A stretch of 64,000 nucleotides of DNA from the NCBI RefSeq assembly GCF_023660105.1, contig NZ_JAMHGA010000012.1, positions 341,493 to 405,492 on the forward strand. Direction: 5' to 3'. A model generated the notes under the pieces. That model saw only the letters and a list, made by a program, of their open reading frames with translations. It was not told the DNA's origin and did no database searches. This document shows positions 42,537-54,205 of this stretch, piece by piece; within the stretch, counting starts at the first letter, position 1; each line of letters opens with the position of its first letter. The DNA is from Desulfovibrio aminophilus (GTDB lineage: Bacteria > Desulfobacterota > Desulfovibrionia > Desulfovibrionales > Desulfovibrionaceae). Made by a program: the position numbers and the translations under genes.

Positions 42537-43262
42537 ATGCCCGTTCTCTGCGTCAACGTGGATCACGTGGCCACCCTGCGCCAGGCCCGCCTGGGCCGCG
42601 AACCCGAACCGGCCACGGCCGCGGCCGTGGCCGAACTGGGCGGAGCCACGGGGATCATCGTGCACCTGCGCGAGGACCGCCGCCACATCCAGGACCGCGA
42701 CGTGGACATCCTGCGCCGCACGGTGAACACCCGCCTGCATCTGGAGATGGCCGCCACCGAGGAGATGCGTGGCATCGCCCTGCGCGTGAAGCCGGACATG
42801 GTCTGCCTCGTGCCGGAAAAACGCCAGGAGCTGACCACCGAGGGCGGCCTGAACTGCCTGGGCCGGGAAAAGGAGCTGCGCGACTACCTGGCTCCCCTGC
42901 TCGACGCGGGCATCGAGGCCAGCCTGTTCGTGGACGCCGACCCCGCCCAGCTGGAGGCCGCCGCCAAGACCAAGGCGCGCTTCGTGGAGATCCACACCGG
43001 CCACTACGCCGACGCCGTCGGCCGCGAGGCGCGCAAGGCCGAGCTGGGCAAGATCCTGGACGGCATCCGCCTGGCCCAGGACGCCGGGCTGCGCGTCAAC
43101 CTGGGCCACGGCCTGGACTACGAGAACGTCCTGGCCTTCGCCCGCGTGCCGGGCATCCGGGAATACTCCATCGGCCACAGCATCATGGCCCGGGCCATCT
43201 TCACCGGCCTGGAACGGGCCGTGCGCGACATGGCCGAACTCGTCCGCGGGTTCGCGGACTAG
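42537..43262 (+). CDS. pdxJ: Pyridoxine 5'-phosphate synthase
   Basis: A 241-residue TIM-barrel enzyme closing the pyridoxine ring from aminoacetone-type phosphate and deoxyxylulose 5-phosphate. Conserved blocks: [56 protein letters not shown] and [16 protein letters not shown] lies 6 bases before the ATG. First gene of a long plus-strand operon; acpS follows 8 bases after the stop, the common pdxJ-acpS pairing. Confidence 0.97.
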   Translation: MPVLCVNVDHVATLRQARLGREPEPATAAAVAELGGATGIIVHLREDRRHIQDRDVDILRRTVNTRLHLEMAATEEMRGIALRVKPDMVCLVPEKRQELTTEGGLNCLGREKELRDYLAPLLDAGIEASLFVDADPAQLEAAAKTKARFVEIHTGHYADAVGREARKAELGKILDGIRLAQDAGLRVNLGHGLDYENVLAFARVPGIREYSIGHSIMARAIFTGLERAVRDMAELVRGFAD

Positions 43263-43270
43263 GGGCGACG

Positions 43271-43651
43271 GTGATCCGGGGCATCGGCCTGGACGTGGTG
43301 GAGCTGGCGCGCATCCGCGCGGCCCAGGACCGCTTCGGCCCGCGCTTCGCCGCGCGCATCCTCACGCCGAGGGAGCTGGAGCAGCTCCCCGAGGCCGATT
43401 CCGTGCCCCGTCTGGCGGCCCTGTTCGCGGCCAAGGAGGCCGCGGTCAAGGCCCTGGGCACGGGCTTCGCCGGCGGCATCGGCTTCCAGAGCCTGGAAAT
43501 CGAGCATCTGCCCTCGGGCCAGCCCCGGCTTTCCCTGCTCGGGCCGGCCCTGGAGCGGGCCCGTTCGCTGGGCGCGGACGCGGCCCACGTCTCCCTGACC
43601 CACGGCCGGGATACGGCCGCCGCCGTGGTCGTGCTGGAGAGCCGGGAATGA
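43271..43651 (+). CDS. acpS: Holo-acyl-carrier-protein synthase
   Basis: A 126-residue 4'-phosphopantetheinyl transferase that activates acyl carrier protein. [12 protein letters not shown] carries the metal-binding Asp and [14 protein letters not shown] the conserved Glu/Lys helix. Starts with GTG at 43271. The 3' end overlaps the next gene by 4 bases (ATGA). Confidence 0.95.
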   Translation: MIRGIGLDVVELARIRAAQDRFGPRFAARILTPRELEQLPEADSVPRLAALFAAKEAAVKALGTGFAGGIGFQSLEIEHLPSGQPRLSLLGPALERARSLGADAAHVSLTHGRDTAAAVVVLESRE

Positions 43652-45186
43652 GCCCGAGTTGGCGCGAGCCCCTGCCCTCCCCGACGGAAATGGCCGCCTG
43701 GGACCGCTCGGCCATCGAGGATTTCGGCATCCCCGGCCGCGTGCTCATGGAGAACGCGGCCCGCGAGGCCCTGGCCGCGCTGGCGGAAAGCCACGGCCCG
43801 CTGGAAGGAAAAACCGCCCTGGTCCTGGCCGGACCGGGCAACAACGGCGGCGACGCCTTCGCCCTGGCCCGGCTCCTGGACGGCATGGGCGCGTCCGTGT
43901 CCGTGCTGCACACCCGGCCGCGCAAGCAGTACCGGGGCGAAACCCGGGCCAACCTGCTCCTGGCCGCCCGGCTGGGCCTCTCCCTGGAACTGGCCGCCCC
44001 GGACCAGGCCCTGCCCGAGGCCGACATCGTGGTGGACGGCCTGCTCGGCACCGGCTTCTCCGGCGCGCTCAAGCCCGCCATGCTCCACCTCGTGCGCGAG
44101 GTGAACCGCCTGGGGCGCCGGGCCTTCGTCTTCTCCCTGGACATCCCCTCGGGCCTGGACGGCCTGGACGGAACACCCCGCCCCGAGGCCGTGCGCGCCC
44201 ACGCCACCGTGACCTTCCAGGCCGCCAAGACCGGCCTGCTCCAGCCCGGTGCCGGAGAATGGACCGGGCGGCTCCTGGTCCGCGACATCGGCATTCCGCG
44301 CCAGGCGCGGGAGGCCGCGCCCCCGCGCCAGTGGCTTCTCGCCCCCGGCGTCCTGGACCTGCTGCCTCGGACCGAACCCGCCATGCACAAGGGCGCGGCC
44401 GGGCGGGTGCTCATCCTGGGCGGCAGCGAGGGCCTCACCGGCGCGCCGCTGCTGGCCTCCCTGGGGGCCCTGCGCGGCGGGGCCGGGCTGGTCACCCTGG
44501 GCTGTCCGGCGGGTCTGGCCGACGCCGCGCGCGCGGGCTTCCCCGAGGTCATGGCCCTGCCCCTGGGCCGGGGCCGGACCTGGGACCAGGACCTGGCCGC
44601 CGCTCTCGACCCGGGACGCTTCGACGCCCTCGTCCTGGGCCCGGGCCTGGGCCGCTCGGACGGCGCGGGACGCTTCGTCCAGGCCCTGCTGCGCCGCCGC
44701 CTGCCGCCCCTGGTCCTGGACGCCGACGCCCTGTTCTTCCTGGCCCGCGATGCCGAAACCGCGTCCCTGGTCCCCCCGGGCTCGGTGCTCACGCCCCACC
44801 CGGGCGAGGCCGCGACCCTGCTCGGGAGCGGCACGGCCGAGGTGCAGGCCGACCGCCCGGCAGCGGCCCGCGAACTGGCCCGGCGCTTCCGGGCCGTGGC
44901 CCTGCTCAAGGGCGCGGGCAGCCTCGTGGCTGCCCCGGAGGGCGACCTCCACCTCTGTCCCATCTCGGCCCCCTGCCTGGCCGCCGGAGGCTCCGGCGAC
45001 GTGCTGGCCGGGCTGCTCGGTTCCTTGCTCGGCAGGGGTCTCTCCCCCTTGCGTTCAACCTGTCTTGCGGTGTATTGGCACGGTTCCGGCGGACGGATGC
45101 TCGACTCCCTCTACCCCGCCCGGGGCTGCCTGGCCCGGGAGATCGCCGACATCCTCCCCCAAGTCCACAAGGAGCGCCCATGCTGA
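43648..45186 (+). CDS. Bifunctional NAD(P)H-hydrate epimerase / dehydratase
   Basis: A 512-residue metabolite-repair enzyme. The N-terminal YjeF_N epimerase domain (~1-215: [44 protein letters not shown]) interconverts R- and S-NAD(P)HX. The C-terminal ribokinase-like dehydratase (~235-505: [39 protein letters not shown]) restores NAD(P)H using ATP or ADP. Both halves are full length. It overlaps acpS by 4 bases and the CBS gene by 7, indicating tight coupling. Equivalent to Nnr in E. coli. Confidence 0.95.
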   Translation: MSPSWREPLPSPTEMAAWDRSAIEDFGIPGRVLMENAAREALAALAESHGPLEGKTALVLAGPGNNGGDAFALARLLDGMGASVSVLHTRPRKQYRGETRANLLLAARLGLSLELAAPDQALPEADIVVDGLLGTGFSGALKPAMLHLVREVNRLGRRAFVFSLDIPSGLDGLDGTPRPEAVRAHATVTFQAAKTGLLQPGAGEWTGRLLVRDIGIPRQAREAAPPRQWLLAPGVLDLLPRTEPAMHKGAAGRVLILGGSEGLTGAPLLASLGALRGGAGLVTLGCPAGLADAARAGFPEVMALPLGRGRTWDQDLAAALDPGRFDALVLGPGLGRSDGAGRFVQALLRRRLPPLVLDADALFFLARDAETASLVPPGSVLTPHPGEAATLLGSGTAEVQADRPAAARELARRFRAVALLKGAGSLVAAPEGDLHLCPISAPCLAAGGSGDVLAGLLGSLLGRGLSPLRSTCLAVYWHGSGGRMLDSLYPARGCLAREIADILPQVHKERPC

Positions 45187-45647
45187 AGGCCAAGGACATC
45201 ATGACTCCGGCCCCCGTGACCCTGTCCCCCGACATGGACATTCCCACGGCCGCCCGGCTCCTCCTGGAAAAGAAGATCAACGGCGCCCCGGTGCTGGACG
45301 CCGAGGGCCGCCTGGCGGGCATCCTCTGCCAGAGCGACCTCATCGCCAAGCGCAAGAACCCGGCGCTGCCCTCCTACATCGCCTTTCTCGACGCCTTCAT
45401 CCAGCTGCCGCCGACCAAGGCCCTGGAGACCGAGTGGAAGAAGGTGGCCGCCGCCACCGTGGCCCAGGCCATGACTCCCTCGCCCCGGACCGTGACCCCG
45501 GAGACGCCGCTGGAGGAGATCGCCACCCTCATGGTGGAGAAGAAGCTCTATACCCTGCCCGTGGTCGCCGACGGCAAGCTGGTCGGCGTGGTGGGCAAGG
45601 AAGACGTGCTACGGACCCTCATTATGAAAGACACGAACAGGGCGTGA
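45180..45647 (+). CDS. Twin CBS-domain protein
   Basis: A 155-residue stand-alone CBS pair. First repeat: AKDIMTPAPVTLSPDMDIPT through VLDAEGRLAGILCQSDLI. Second: QAMTPSPRTVTPETPLEEIA through VVADGKLVGVVGKEDVLRTL. CBS pairs bind adenine nucleotides or S-adenosylmethionine and act as energy or ligand sensors. The effector domain is missing, so it probably regulates a partner. Its start overlaps the nnr stop. Confidence 0.88.
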   Translation: MLKAKDIMTPAPVTLSPDMDIPTAARLLLEKKINGAPVLDAEGRLAGILCQSDLIAKRKNPALPSYIAFLDAFIQLPPTKALETEWKKVAAATVAQAMTPSPRTVTPETPLEEIATLMVEKKLYTLPVVADGKLVGVVGKEDVLRTLIMKDTNRA

Positions 45648-45655
45648 ACACGGAG

Positions 45656-46150
45656 ATGACCGTCAAGCTCCGGGACGCCGAGGCCACCCTGGAGCTTGGA
45701 CGCGTCCTGGGCGGGGCCTTGGCCCGATCTCCCCGGCCTCCGGCCCTGCTCCTGTGCGGGGATCTGGGCGCGGGCAAGACCACGCTCACCAGGGGACTGG
45801 TCCAGGCCCTGCCCGGGGCGGACCAGGCCGAGGTGAGCAGCCCGAGCTTCAACATCGTCAACCAGTACCCCACCCGCCCCCAGGTGGCCCACTTCGACCT
45901 CTACCGGCTGGAGAACATGCCGGTGGACGACGAAATTCTGGACCAGCTTGCGGGCGAGGGCTCGCTCAACATCGTGGAATGGGCCCAGTTCCTGGACCGG
46001 CGGCACTGGCCGGAACCCCGCCTGGAGCTGGAGCTGACAACCGACGCGGGCGGCAGGATCGCCCGCCTGAGGGCCGTCGGCATGGAGGCGGAAAACCTGC
46101 TGGAAACCGTGCGGCGGCTGCCGCCGGAAACGCTTTCCTCCAAGGAGTGA
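45656..46150 (+). CDS. tsaE: tRNA threonylcarbamoyladenosine biosynthesis ATPase TsaE
   Basis: A 164-residue P-loop ATPase (Walker A GDLGAGKTTLTRGL; FDLYRLENMPVDD; IVEWAQFLDRR) needed with TsaB/TsaD for t6A at position 37 of ANN-decoding tRNAs. The start could be ATG 45656 or GTG 45644. ATG is taken as it matches the usual N-terminus; ribosome-binding sites are weak for both. tsaB and tsaD are not in the window. Confidence 0.93.
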   Translation: MTVKLRDAEATLELGRVLGGALARSPRPPALLLCGDLGAGKTTLTRGLVQALPGADQAEVSSPSFNIVNQYPTRPQVAHFDLYRLENMPVDDEILDQLAGEGSLNIVEWAQFLDRRHWPEPRLELELTTDAGGRIARLRAVGMEAENLLETVRRLPPETLSSKE

Positions 46151-46157
46151 GACGCAA

Positions 46158-47387
46158 ATGAGCATTGTGGTGCAGAAGTACGGCGGCACGTCGGTGCGCA
46201 ACCTGGAGTGCCAGAAGCAGGTCCTGGCCAAGGTCAAGCGCCCGCTCCAGGACGGCGACAAGGTGGTGGTGGTGCTCTCGGCCATGTCCGGCGAGACGAA
46301 CCGCCTCATCGCCCTGGGCAAGGAGTGGTCCGCCAATCCCGATCTCGCGGAAATGGACGCCCTGGTGGCCACGGGCGAGCAGGTCTCCGTGGCGCTCTTC
46401 GCCATGCTCCTCCTGAGCCACGGCATCCGCGCCCGCTCGCTGCTGGCCCACCAGATCCCGATCCACACCAGCAGCGCCTACGGCAAGGCCCGCATCACCC
46501 AGATCGACAGCACCAAGCTGAAGGCCCTGCTGGAGGACTACGACGTGCTCGTGGTCGCCGGCTTCCAGGGCATCGACGTCGACGGCCGCGTCACCACCCT
46601 GGGCCGGGGCGGCTCGGATACCTCGGGCGTGGCCCTGGCCGCCGCGCTCCAGGCCGAGGTCTGCGAAATCTACACCGACGTGCCCGGAGTCTTCACCACG
46701 GACCCGAACATCTGCTCCAAGGCCCGCAAGATGGACCGCATCGCCTATGACGAGATGCTGGAGATGGCCAGCATGGGCGCCAAGGTCCTGCAGATCCGCT
46801 CCGTGGAGTTCGCCAAGAAATACAACGTGGCGGTGCATGTGCGCTCGACCTTCAGCGACGAGCCCGGCACCATCGTGACCAAGGAGGACAAGCGCATGGA
46901 AGCCGTGCTCGTTTCCGGCATCGCCTATGACAAGGACCAGGCCCGCATCACCCTGACCCGCGTGCACGACCGCCCGGGCGTCTCGGCGGCCATCTTCGGC
47001 CCCATCGCGGCCAAGAAGATCCTCGTGGACATGATCGTCCAGAACCCCAGCAAGGACGGCCGCACGGACATCACCTTCACCGTGCCCCGGGCCGACGTCG
47101 AGCCCACCCTGAAGATCCTGGAGGGGCTCAAGCTGGAGCTCGGCTGCGAGGACATCCTGCACGACTCCGCCGTGGCCAAGATCTCGGTCATCGGCGTGGG
47201 CATGCGCAACCATTCCGGCGTGGCCTCCATGGCCTTCCAGGCCCTGAGCAAGGAGAACATCAACATCAAGATGATCTCCACCTCGGAAATCAAGATCACC
47301 TGCCTCATCGAGGAGAAGTACACCGAACTGGCCGTGCGCACCCTGCACGACGCCTTCGGACTGGAAAAGGATTCGCTCAAATCCTGA
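46158..47387 (+). CDS. lysC: Aspartokinase
   Basis: A 409-residue kinase phosphorylating L-aspartate, the first step to lysine, threonine and methionine. N-terminal kinase motifs: VVQKYGGTSVRNLE, VVVVLSAMSGETNRL, TLGRGGSDTSGVALA and IYTDVPGVFTTDPN. Two C-terminal ACT domains (~265-400; DRPGVSAAIFGPIA, KISVIGVGMRNHSGVA) bind amino-acid inhibitors, so feedback control by lysine or threonine is expected. Monofunctional, without homoserine dehydrogenase. It lies 7 bases after tsaE and 12 before the citramalate synthase. Confidence 0.97.
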   Translation: MSIVVQKYGGTSVRNLECQKQVLAKVKRPLQDGDKVVVVLSAMSGETNRLIALGKEWSANPDLAEMDALVATGEQVSVALFAMLLLSHGIRARSLLAHQIPIHTSSAYGKARITQIDSTKLKALLEDYDVLVVAGFQGIDVDGRVTTLGRGGSDTSGVALAAALQAEVCEIYTDVPGVFTTDPNICSKARKMDRIAYDEMLEMASMGAKVLQIRSVEFAKKYNVAVHVRSTFSDEPGTIVTKEDKRMEAVLVSGIAYDKDQARITLTRVHDRPGVSAAIFGPIAAKKILVDMIVQNPSKDGRTDITFTVPRADVEPTLKILEGLKLELGCEDILHDSAVAKISVIGVGMRNHSGVASMAFQALSKENINIKMISTSEIKITCLIEEKYTELAVRTLHDAFGLEKDSLKS

Positions 47388-47399
47388 CGAGGAGGGGCC

Positions 47400-49037
<1,638 letters not shown>

Positions 49038-49038
49038 C

Positions 49039-49851
49039 GTGCCCCGGCTGACCGTGCTCGTTGACAACGCCGGGGCCGACGGCCTGGCCTCGGAATGGGG
49101 CCTGTCCATGGCCGTGGAGACCGGCGGCGGAGACCTCTGGCTCTGGGACGCCGGAGCTTCCGCGAAGTTCCTGTGCAACGCCCGGGCCCTGGGCCTGGAC
49201 CCGTCGCGGGCGCGCGGCTTGGCCCTGAGCCACGGCCACTACGACCACACCGGCGGCATCCCGGCCCTGCTGGACGCGGGCTTTTCCGGCCCCATCCTGG
49301 TCCATCCCGAAGCGAATCGCCCGCGCTACGCCCTGCACGGCGGCACGATCGAAACCGTGGGCATTCCGGTTCCCCTGGAGCGCTTCGAACCCGTGAACCA
49401 CGCGCGGGACCTCGCCCCGGACCTGACCTTCGTCACGGACATCCCCAGGCTCCCCGGCCTGCCCCAGTCCATCGGCGGCCTGTGCCTGGACCCCGGGGGC
49501 CGCGACCAGGACACCGTGCCGGACGACGCCTTTCTCCTGCTCCAGACCGCGGACGGCCCGGTGGCCGTGCTCGGCTGCTGCCACGCGGGCCTGGAAAACA
49601 CCCTGGCCTGTCTGCGGGAACGATTCGGCGTCCGGCGGCTGCACGGCCTGGTGGGCGGCGCGCATCTCTACAACGCGGACCAGAAGCGCCTGGACGGCGC
49701 GCTGACCGCCCTGCGGGACTGCGGGCTGGAACGCCTCCACCTGGGCCACTGCACGGGCGAGGCCGCCGCGGCCTGGCTCGGGGAACGGCTGGGCTGCCGC
49801 CTGGAGCCCCTGCGGCCGGGGCTCGTCCTGGACTTCCCGGCTATTCCGTGA
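49039..49851 (+). CDS. Metallo-beta-lactamase-fold hydrolase
   Basis: A 270-residue protein starting with GTG at 49039, one base after the cimA stop. The metal-binding motif is LSHGHYDHTGG (about residues 53-63), followed by a later CCHAGLENTL and LGHCTGEAAAA. It resembles the MBL subfamily annotated in archaea and anaerobes as a 7,8-dihydropterin-6-methyl-4-(ribofuranosyl)aminobenzene 5'-phosphate synthase-like protein. Real substrate unknown. No signal peptide. Its 3' end overlaps the convergent GH57-type gene by 11 bases. Confidence 0.8.
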   Translation: MPRLTVLVDNAGADGLASEWGLSMAVETGGGDLWLWDAGASAKFLCNARALGLDPSRARGLALSHGHYDHTGGIPALLDAGFSGPILVHPEANRPRYALHGGTIETVGIPVPLERFEPVNHARDLAPDLTFVTDIPRLPGLPQSIGGLCLDPGGRDQDTVPDDAFLLLQTADGPVAVLGCCHAGLENTLACLRERFGVRRLHGLVGGAHLYNADQKRLDGALTALRDCGLERLHLGHCTGEAAAAWLGERLGCRLEPLRPGLVLDFPAIP

Positions 49852-52084
49852 ACCAGAGCCGCCGGGCCACCTCGGCGTCGACCACACCCCGGGAACGACG
49901 GTTCCAATAGAGATTCTGGGCCCGCCAAAGGTCCGTGGTCACGCCGATGTCCGCGGCCCGGGCCAGGATCACGGCGATGCGCCGCCAATCCGGGGTGGCT
50001 TCCCGCAGCAGCGCGCAGACGCTCTCCCCGATCCGTCGGGCGAGGATGTGCCCGTCGGGATGGTTCTGGCCGGTGGCGCGCAAAAAGGCGATGAGATCGG
50101 CCCGGCCGGGCACGTGGCCCATGACCCAGATCCAGCCCAGGGCGGCCCAGAGCCGTTCCCAGCAGGGGGCCTCGGTCTGGGTGGCCTGGGCCTCGCGGAA
50201 GGGGTTGAAGAAATAGACGCCGGTGCGCGCCTGCTCCATCTGCTCGCTCCAGACGCGGCCCTCGGCCCGGAGCACCCACTTGACCGCCAGATCCTGCCGC
50301 TTCTCCCAGGGAAGGTACTGGCCGGGAACGCATTTCTGCGCCCCCCGGCTCTCGGATTCGATGCGCACGCAACTGCTCATGGGATCGCCGGACTCGCTCT
50401 GCTCCCAGACCCAGGTGCAACGGTCCACGCCGGGCTCATGCCGCCAGGCGATGGCCGCCCGTCCCCTGGGGTGCCCCTCCTCGCTGAGCCCGTCCAGGGA
50501 CACCTCCACGCTCACCCCGGGCCAGGAGGCCGTGGCCGACTCTCCGCTGGGCGGCATGCGGCCCTCGGCCCAGAGCGAGTACAATCCCTGGGCCACCAGG
50601 CTCTCCGCCGTTTCCCGACGTGAACGGACCTCCTTGGTCCACAGGTCCACGCCCGAGCCCAGGGCCGGATCGTTGGAGGCCGCCAGGGTCAGGTGCGAGA
50701 GGAGCATCGGCTCCAGGTCACGGCAGCCCGTGCGCTGGGCCAGGCCCATGGCCCGCAGGGCGAAGGTCAGGGCGTTGAGCGGCTCGATGCGGCCCAGGTC
50801 GTCGAAGAACCAGGCGCAACTGGCGAAGGACGAGAGGGCCCACTTCTGCATGGTCAGGAGCTTGAAGCCGGTGTCCCGGGCCGCGTCGTCCAGGCCGGGC
50901 AGGAAATGCCGCTCCCCGAACTCGCCGTTCTTCCAGAGCCCCGCGAGCACCTTGCCGAAATCCGTGAAGGCCTCCTCGGGGTCGCGGAACACGCGGCCGC
51001 CCACCTCCCGGAAGTGGACGTCCATCTCGGTCTTGACCGCGTTCAGCCCGTCGCGCAAGGGCTTGCGCCAGTGCTGGCCCCAGCCGGGATGCCCGCCGGT
51101 GGTGCAGCCGCAGTCCGAGCGCCAGCGCTCCACCCCGTGCACGCAGCTCCAGGACGAGGCCTGGCGCAGCCGGGCCCGCGAGCGCGGCGGGTTGGCCGCC
51201 AGATAGGCCCCGTAGTTGGTCACCCGCCAGCCGTCGCGGCCCGCGCGGGCCTGGGACAGGACGTAGGCCAGGGCCATCTCGCCGAAGGAGAAATGGTGGC
51301 CGTAGGTCTCCCCGTCCGTGGCCAGGGAGAGCAGGCCGGGACGCCCGGCGCCGTTGATCCGGCTCCAGAAGCGTTCGCCGTCGCGCAGGAGCCCCTCGAA
51401 GGCCACGGACTGGGACAGTGGGCCGTCGTAGAAGAACACCGCGATGGAGCGGCCGCCGGAAAGCTCCACGAGATAGGGCCGGGTGATGTCCAGGTCGCCC
51501 TCGTGGGCCTCCCGCCACTGGCCGTCGCCGTCGGCCACGGCCTCCACCTGGCGTGGGGCCAGGATGGTGTAGGCGATGCCCGCGTCGGCCAGGATCTCCA
51601 GGGTGCGGTCGTCCACGGCCGCCTCGGAGAGCCACATGCCCTCGGGCTTGCGGCGGAAGCGGGCCTCGAAGTCGGCCACGGCCCAGGCCACCTCGGCCCG
51701 GCGGTCGAGGTCCGTGGCCAGGGGCATGATGACGTGGTGGTATATCTGGGCCAGGGCGTTGCCGTGGCCCAGGCGCTCCAGGCTCCTGCGGTCGGCCTCC
51801 AGGACCCGGGCGTAGGCGTCCGGGGCGTGGCGCTCCATCCAGGTGAGCAGCGTGGGCCCGAAGTTGAAGCTCATCCACTCATAGCAGTTGAGCAGCTCCA
51901 TGATCCGGCCGCCGCCGTCCAGACGCCGGGCATGGGCCAGGGGGCCGTAACTCTCCCGGCAGATGCGCTCGTTCCAGTTGCGGGCCGGGGCCGCGCTGCC
52001 CTCTGGAAAGACCATGTCCATCCACGGGTCCTCGCGGGGCGGCTGGTAAAAATGGCCGTGGATGCAGAGGAACTTGTCGGGCAT
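49841..52084 (-). CDS. GH57-type glycoside hydrolase with C-terminal DUF3536
   Basis: A 747-residue cytoplasmic protein. It opens with KFLCIHGHFYQPPREDPW, the start signature of the GH57/alpha-mannosidase-fold group. It continues with MWLSEAAVDDRTLEILADAG (candidate nucleophile region) and SLATDGETYGHH (candidate acid/base Asp). The remaining ~400 residues match the DUF3536 type. GH57 enzymes act on alpha-glucans such as glycogen; this branch is poorly characterised. ATG 52084 follows GAGGTGA by 5 bases; an in-frame start 36 bases upstream has no such site. It lies downstream of gap but ~125 bases away with a terminator between them. Confidence 0.8.
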   Translation of the reverse strand: MPDKFLCIHGHFYQPPREDPWMDMVFPEGSAAPARNWNERICRESYGPLAHARRLDGGGRIMELLNCYEWMSFNFGPTLLTWMERHAPDAYARVLEADRRSLERLGHGNALAQIYHHVIMPLATDLDRRAEVAWAVADFEARFRRKPEGMWLSEAAVDDRTLEILADAGIAYTILAPRQVEAVADGDGQWREAHEGDLDITRPYLVELSGGRSIAVFFYDGPLSQSVAFEGLLRDGERFWSRINGAGRPGLLSLATDGETYGHHFSFGEMALAYVLSQARAGRDGWRVTNYGAYLAANPPRSRARLRQASSWSCVHGVERWRSDCGCTTGGHPGWGQHWRKPLRDGLNAVKTEMDVHFREVGGRVFRDPEEAFTDFGKVLAGLWKNGEFGERHFLPGLDDAARDTGFKLLTMQKWALSSFASCAWFFDDLGRIEPLNALTFALRAMGLAQRTGCRDLEPMLLSHLTLAASNDPALGSGVDLWTKEVRSRRETAESLVAQGLYSLWAEGRMPPSGESATASWPGVSVEVSLDGLSEEGHPRGRAAIAWRHEPGVDRCTWVWEQSESGDPMSSCVRIESESRGAQKCVPGQYLPWEKRQDLAVKWVLRAEGRVWSEQMEQARTGVYFFNPFREAQATQTEAPCWERLWAALGWIWVMGHVPGRADLIAFLRATGQNHPDGHILARRIGESVCALLREATPDWRRIAVILARAADIGVTTDLWRAQNLYWNRRSRGVVDAEVARRLWFTE

Positions 52085-52151
52085 GGGCTCACCTCGCTGT
52101 TGCCCCCAACATAGCCCCAACCGGCCGCCGAGTCCAAGGCCGGAGCGGAAG

Positions 52152-52186
52152 AAAAAAACGCCCCGCCGGAAATGTCGGCGGGGCGT
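52152..52186 (-). terminator. Intrinsic terminator after gap
   Basis: 11-bp stem (52158-52168 with 52176-52186), 7-base loop, followed on the minus strand by seven T (complement of 52152-52158). Confidence 0.9.
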
Positions 52187-52211
52187 CGAGGCTGTCCGGG
52201 GACCGGAAACG

Positions 52212-53195
52212 CTACATCATCCCGGCGACCTTGCGCATGAGGCGCACGAGCTGGTTCGTGAAGCCGGCCTCGTTGTCGTACCAGATGATGAGCTTGAGCA
52301 TGGTGCCGCCGATCACCGAGGTGAGCGCCGCGTCCACCACGCCGCCGTGGGTCGAGCCGATGTAGTCCGTGGAGACCAGGGGCTCCTCGGAGAAGCCCAT
52401 GCTGTCGTTGGCTCCGGCCTTGAGCAGGGCGTTGACCTCCTCCTTGGAGGTGGCGCGCTCCAGCTCGCAGACCAAGTCCACCAGGGAGACGTTGGGCGTG
52501 GGCACGCGCACGGCCATGCCGTCCAGGCGGCCCTTGAGCGCCGGGATGACCAGGGTGGCGGCCTTGGCCGCGCCTGTGGTCGTGGGGATCATGTTCACGG
52601 CGCAGGCCCGGGCGCGGCGGATGTCCTTGTGCGAGCCGTCCAGCACGCGCTGGCTCATGGTGTAGGAGTGCACCGTGGTCATCAGGCCGTGGCGGATGCC
52701 GTAGGCCTCGTGGATGAGCTTGGCGGCCGGGGCCAGGCAGTTGGTGGTGCAGGAGGCGTTGGAGATGATCCGGTGTTCGGGCTTGAGCTCGGAGTCGTTG
52801 ACGCCCATGACGATGGTGGCGTCGGGTTCCTTGGCCGGGGCGCTGACCACGACCTTCTTGGCTCCGCAGGCTAGGTGCTTCTCGCAGGAGGCGCGGTCCG
52901 TGAACTTGCCCGTGGTCTCGATGACCAGGTCGCAGCCCAGCTCGCCCCAGACCCACTCGCCCGGGCCCTTGCGGGTCACGGTGACGGGATGGTCCTTGAG
53001 GGTGAAGCCGGTCTCGGTGGGCGCGGCGTGCGGAAAGCGGCCGTGCACCGAGTCGTAGCGCAGCAGATGGCACAGCTCGCTGTTGGTGGCCCTGGCGTTC
53101 ACGGCCACCAGTTCGAAGTCCTTCTCGTCGACCAGAAGCCGGGTCAGGTAGCGGCCGATGCGGCCGAAACCGTTGATGCCGATGCGAACAGACAT
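52212..53195 (-). CDS. gap: Glyceraldehyde-3-phosphate dehydrogenase
   Basis: A 327-residue glycolytic NAD-dependent dehydrogenase. N-terminal RIGINGFGRIGRYLTRLL binds NAD, ISNASCTTNCLAP carries the catalytic Cys, and HSYTMSQRVLDGSHKD plus VRVPTPNVSLVDLV complete the catalytic domain. Length matches the family. It follows fba by 34 bases on the minus strand and shares its promoter. Both serve glycolysis or gluconeogenesis and connect to the glycerate route at the left of the window. Confidence 0.97.
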   Translation of the reverse strand: MSVRIGINGFGRIGRYLTRLLVDEKDFELVAVNARATNSELCHLLRYDSVHGRFPHAAPTETGFTLKDHPVTVTRKGPGEWVWGELGCDLVIETTGKFTDRASCEKHLACGAKKVVVSAPAKEPDATIVMGVNDSELKPEHRIISNASCTTNCLAPAAKLIHEAYGIRHGLMTTVHSYTMSQRVLDGSHKDIRRARACAVNMIPTTTGAAKAATLVIPALKGRLDGMAVRVPTPNVSLVDLVCELERATSKEEVNALLKAGANDSMGFSEEPLVSTDYIGSTHGGVVDAALTSVIGGTMLKLIIWYDNEAGFTNQLVRLMRKVAGMM

Positions 53196-53229
53196 GCGTC
53201 CTACTCCTTCTCCTTGCCTCGCTGACGGC

Positions 53230-54153
53230 TCAGGCCTTGCCCGAGCAACCCAGCACGTTCCTGATCTTGTGCCGCACCATGTTCTTGACCGCCTCGCGGG
53301 CGGGGCCGAGGTACTGGCGGGGGTCGAAGTCCGCCGGATGCTCGGTGAAATGCTTGCGGATGGTGGCCGTCATGGCCAGCCGGATGTCCGTGTCGATGTT
53401 GATCTTGCACACCGCCATGCTTGCGGCCTTGCGCAGCAGATCCTCGGGCACGCCGCGCGCGCCGCCCACCTGGCCGCCGTACTGGTTGGCCATGGCCACG
53501 AACTCCTGGGGCACCGAGGACGCGCCGTGGAGCACGATGGGGAAGCCGGGCAGAAGCTTGCCGACCTTTTCCAGGCGCTCGAAGTCGAGCTTGGCCTCGC
53601 CCTTGAACTTGTAGGCCCCGTGGCTCGTGCCGATGGCGATGGCCAGGGAGTCGCAGCCGGTCTTGCCCACGAACTCGGCGGCCTGGTCCGGGTCGGTGTA
53701 GATGCTCTCCTCCGAGCTGACCTCGTCCTCCACTCCGGCCAGCCGCCCCAGCTCGGCCTCCACCCAGACGCCCTTGGAGTGGGCGTACTCGACCACCTTC
53801 TTCGTCTCGGCGATGTTCTCCTCGAAGGGCAGATGCGAGCCGTCGATCATCACCGAGGTGAAGCCCCCGTCGATGACCTCCTTGCAGATCTCGAAGTTCT
53901 GGCCGTGGTCCAGGTGCAGGACCACGGGCAGGTCCGTGAGGGCCATGGCCGCTTCCATGAGCTTGATGATGTAGATCTGCTGGGCGTATTTGCGGGCCCC
54001 GGCCGAGACCTGGAGGATGAGCGGGGAACGCTCCTCCTGACCGGCGGCCATGATGCCCTGGATGATCTCCATGTTGTTCACGTTGAAGGCGCCGATGGCG
54101 TAGCCGCCGGCGTAGGCCTTCTGGAACATCTCCTTGGGGGTGACGAGCGGCAT
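53230..54153 (-). CDS. fba: Class II fructose-1,6-bisphosphate aldolase
   Basis: A 307-residue zinc-dependent aldolase. IGAFNVNNMEIIQGIM opens the barrel. Zinc ligands are in VVLHLDHGQNFE, GTSHGAYKF and IVLHGASSVP; the phosphate loop lies in KINIDTDIRLAMT. AAGGAGG lies 6 bases before ATG 54153. Its promoter is the best sigma-70 match in the window (54206-54234). Co-transcribed with gap. Confidence 0.97.
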   Translation of the reverse strand: MPLVTPKEMFQKAYAGGYAIGAFNVNNMEIIQGIMAAGQEERSPLILQVSAGARKYAQQIYIIKLMEAAMALTDLPVVLHLDHGQNFEICKEVIDGGFTSVMIDGSHLPFEENIAETKKVVEYAHSKGVWVEAELGRLAGVEDEVSSEESIYTDPDQAAEFVGKTGCDSLAIAIGTSHGAYKFKGEAKLDFERLEKVGKLLPGFPIVLHGASSVPQEFVAMANQYGGQVGGARGVPEDLLRKAASMAVCKINIDTDIRLAMTATIRKHFTEHPADFDPRQYLGPAREAVKNMVRHKIRNVLGCSGKA

Positions 54154-54205
54154 TGGGTCCTCCTTGGCTTGTGTGCGGCCGGGCCGGGCCCGGAACCGGG
54201 GGTGA

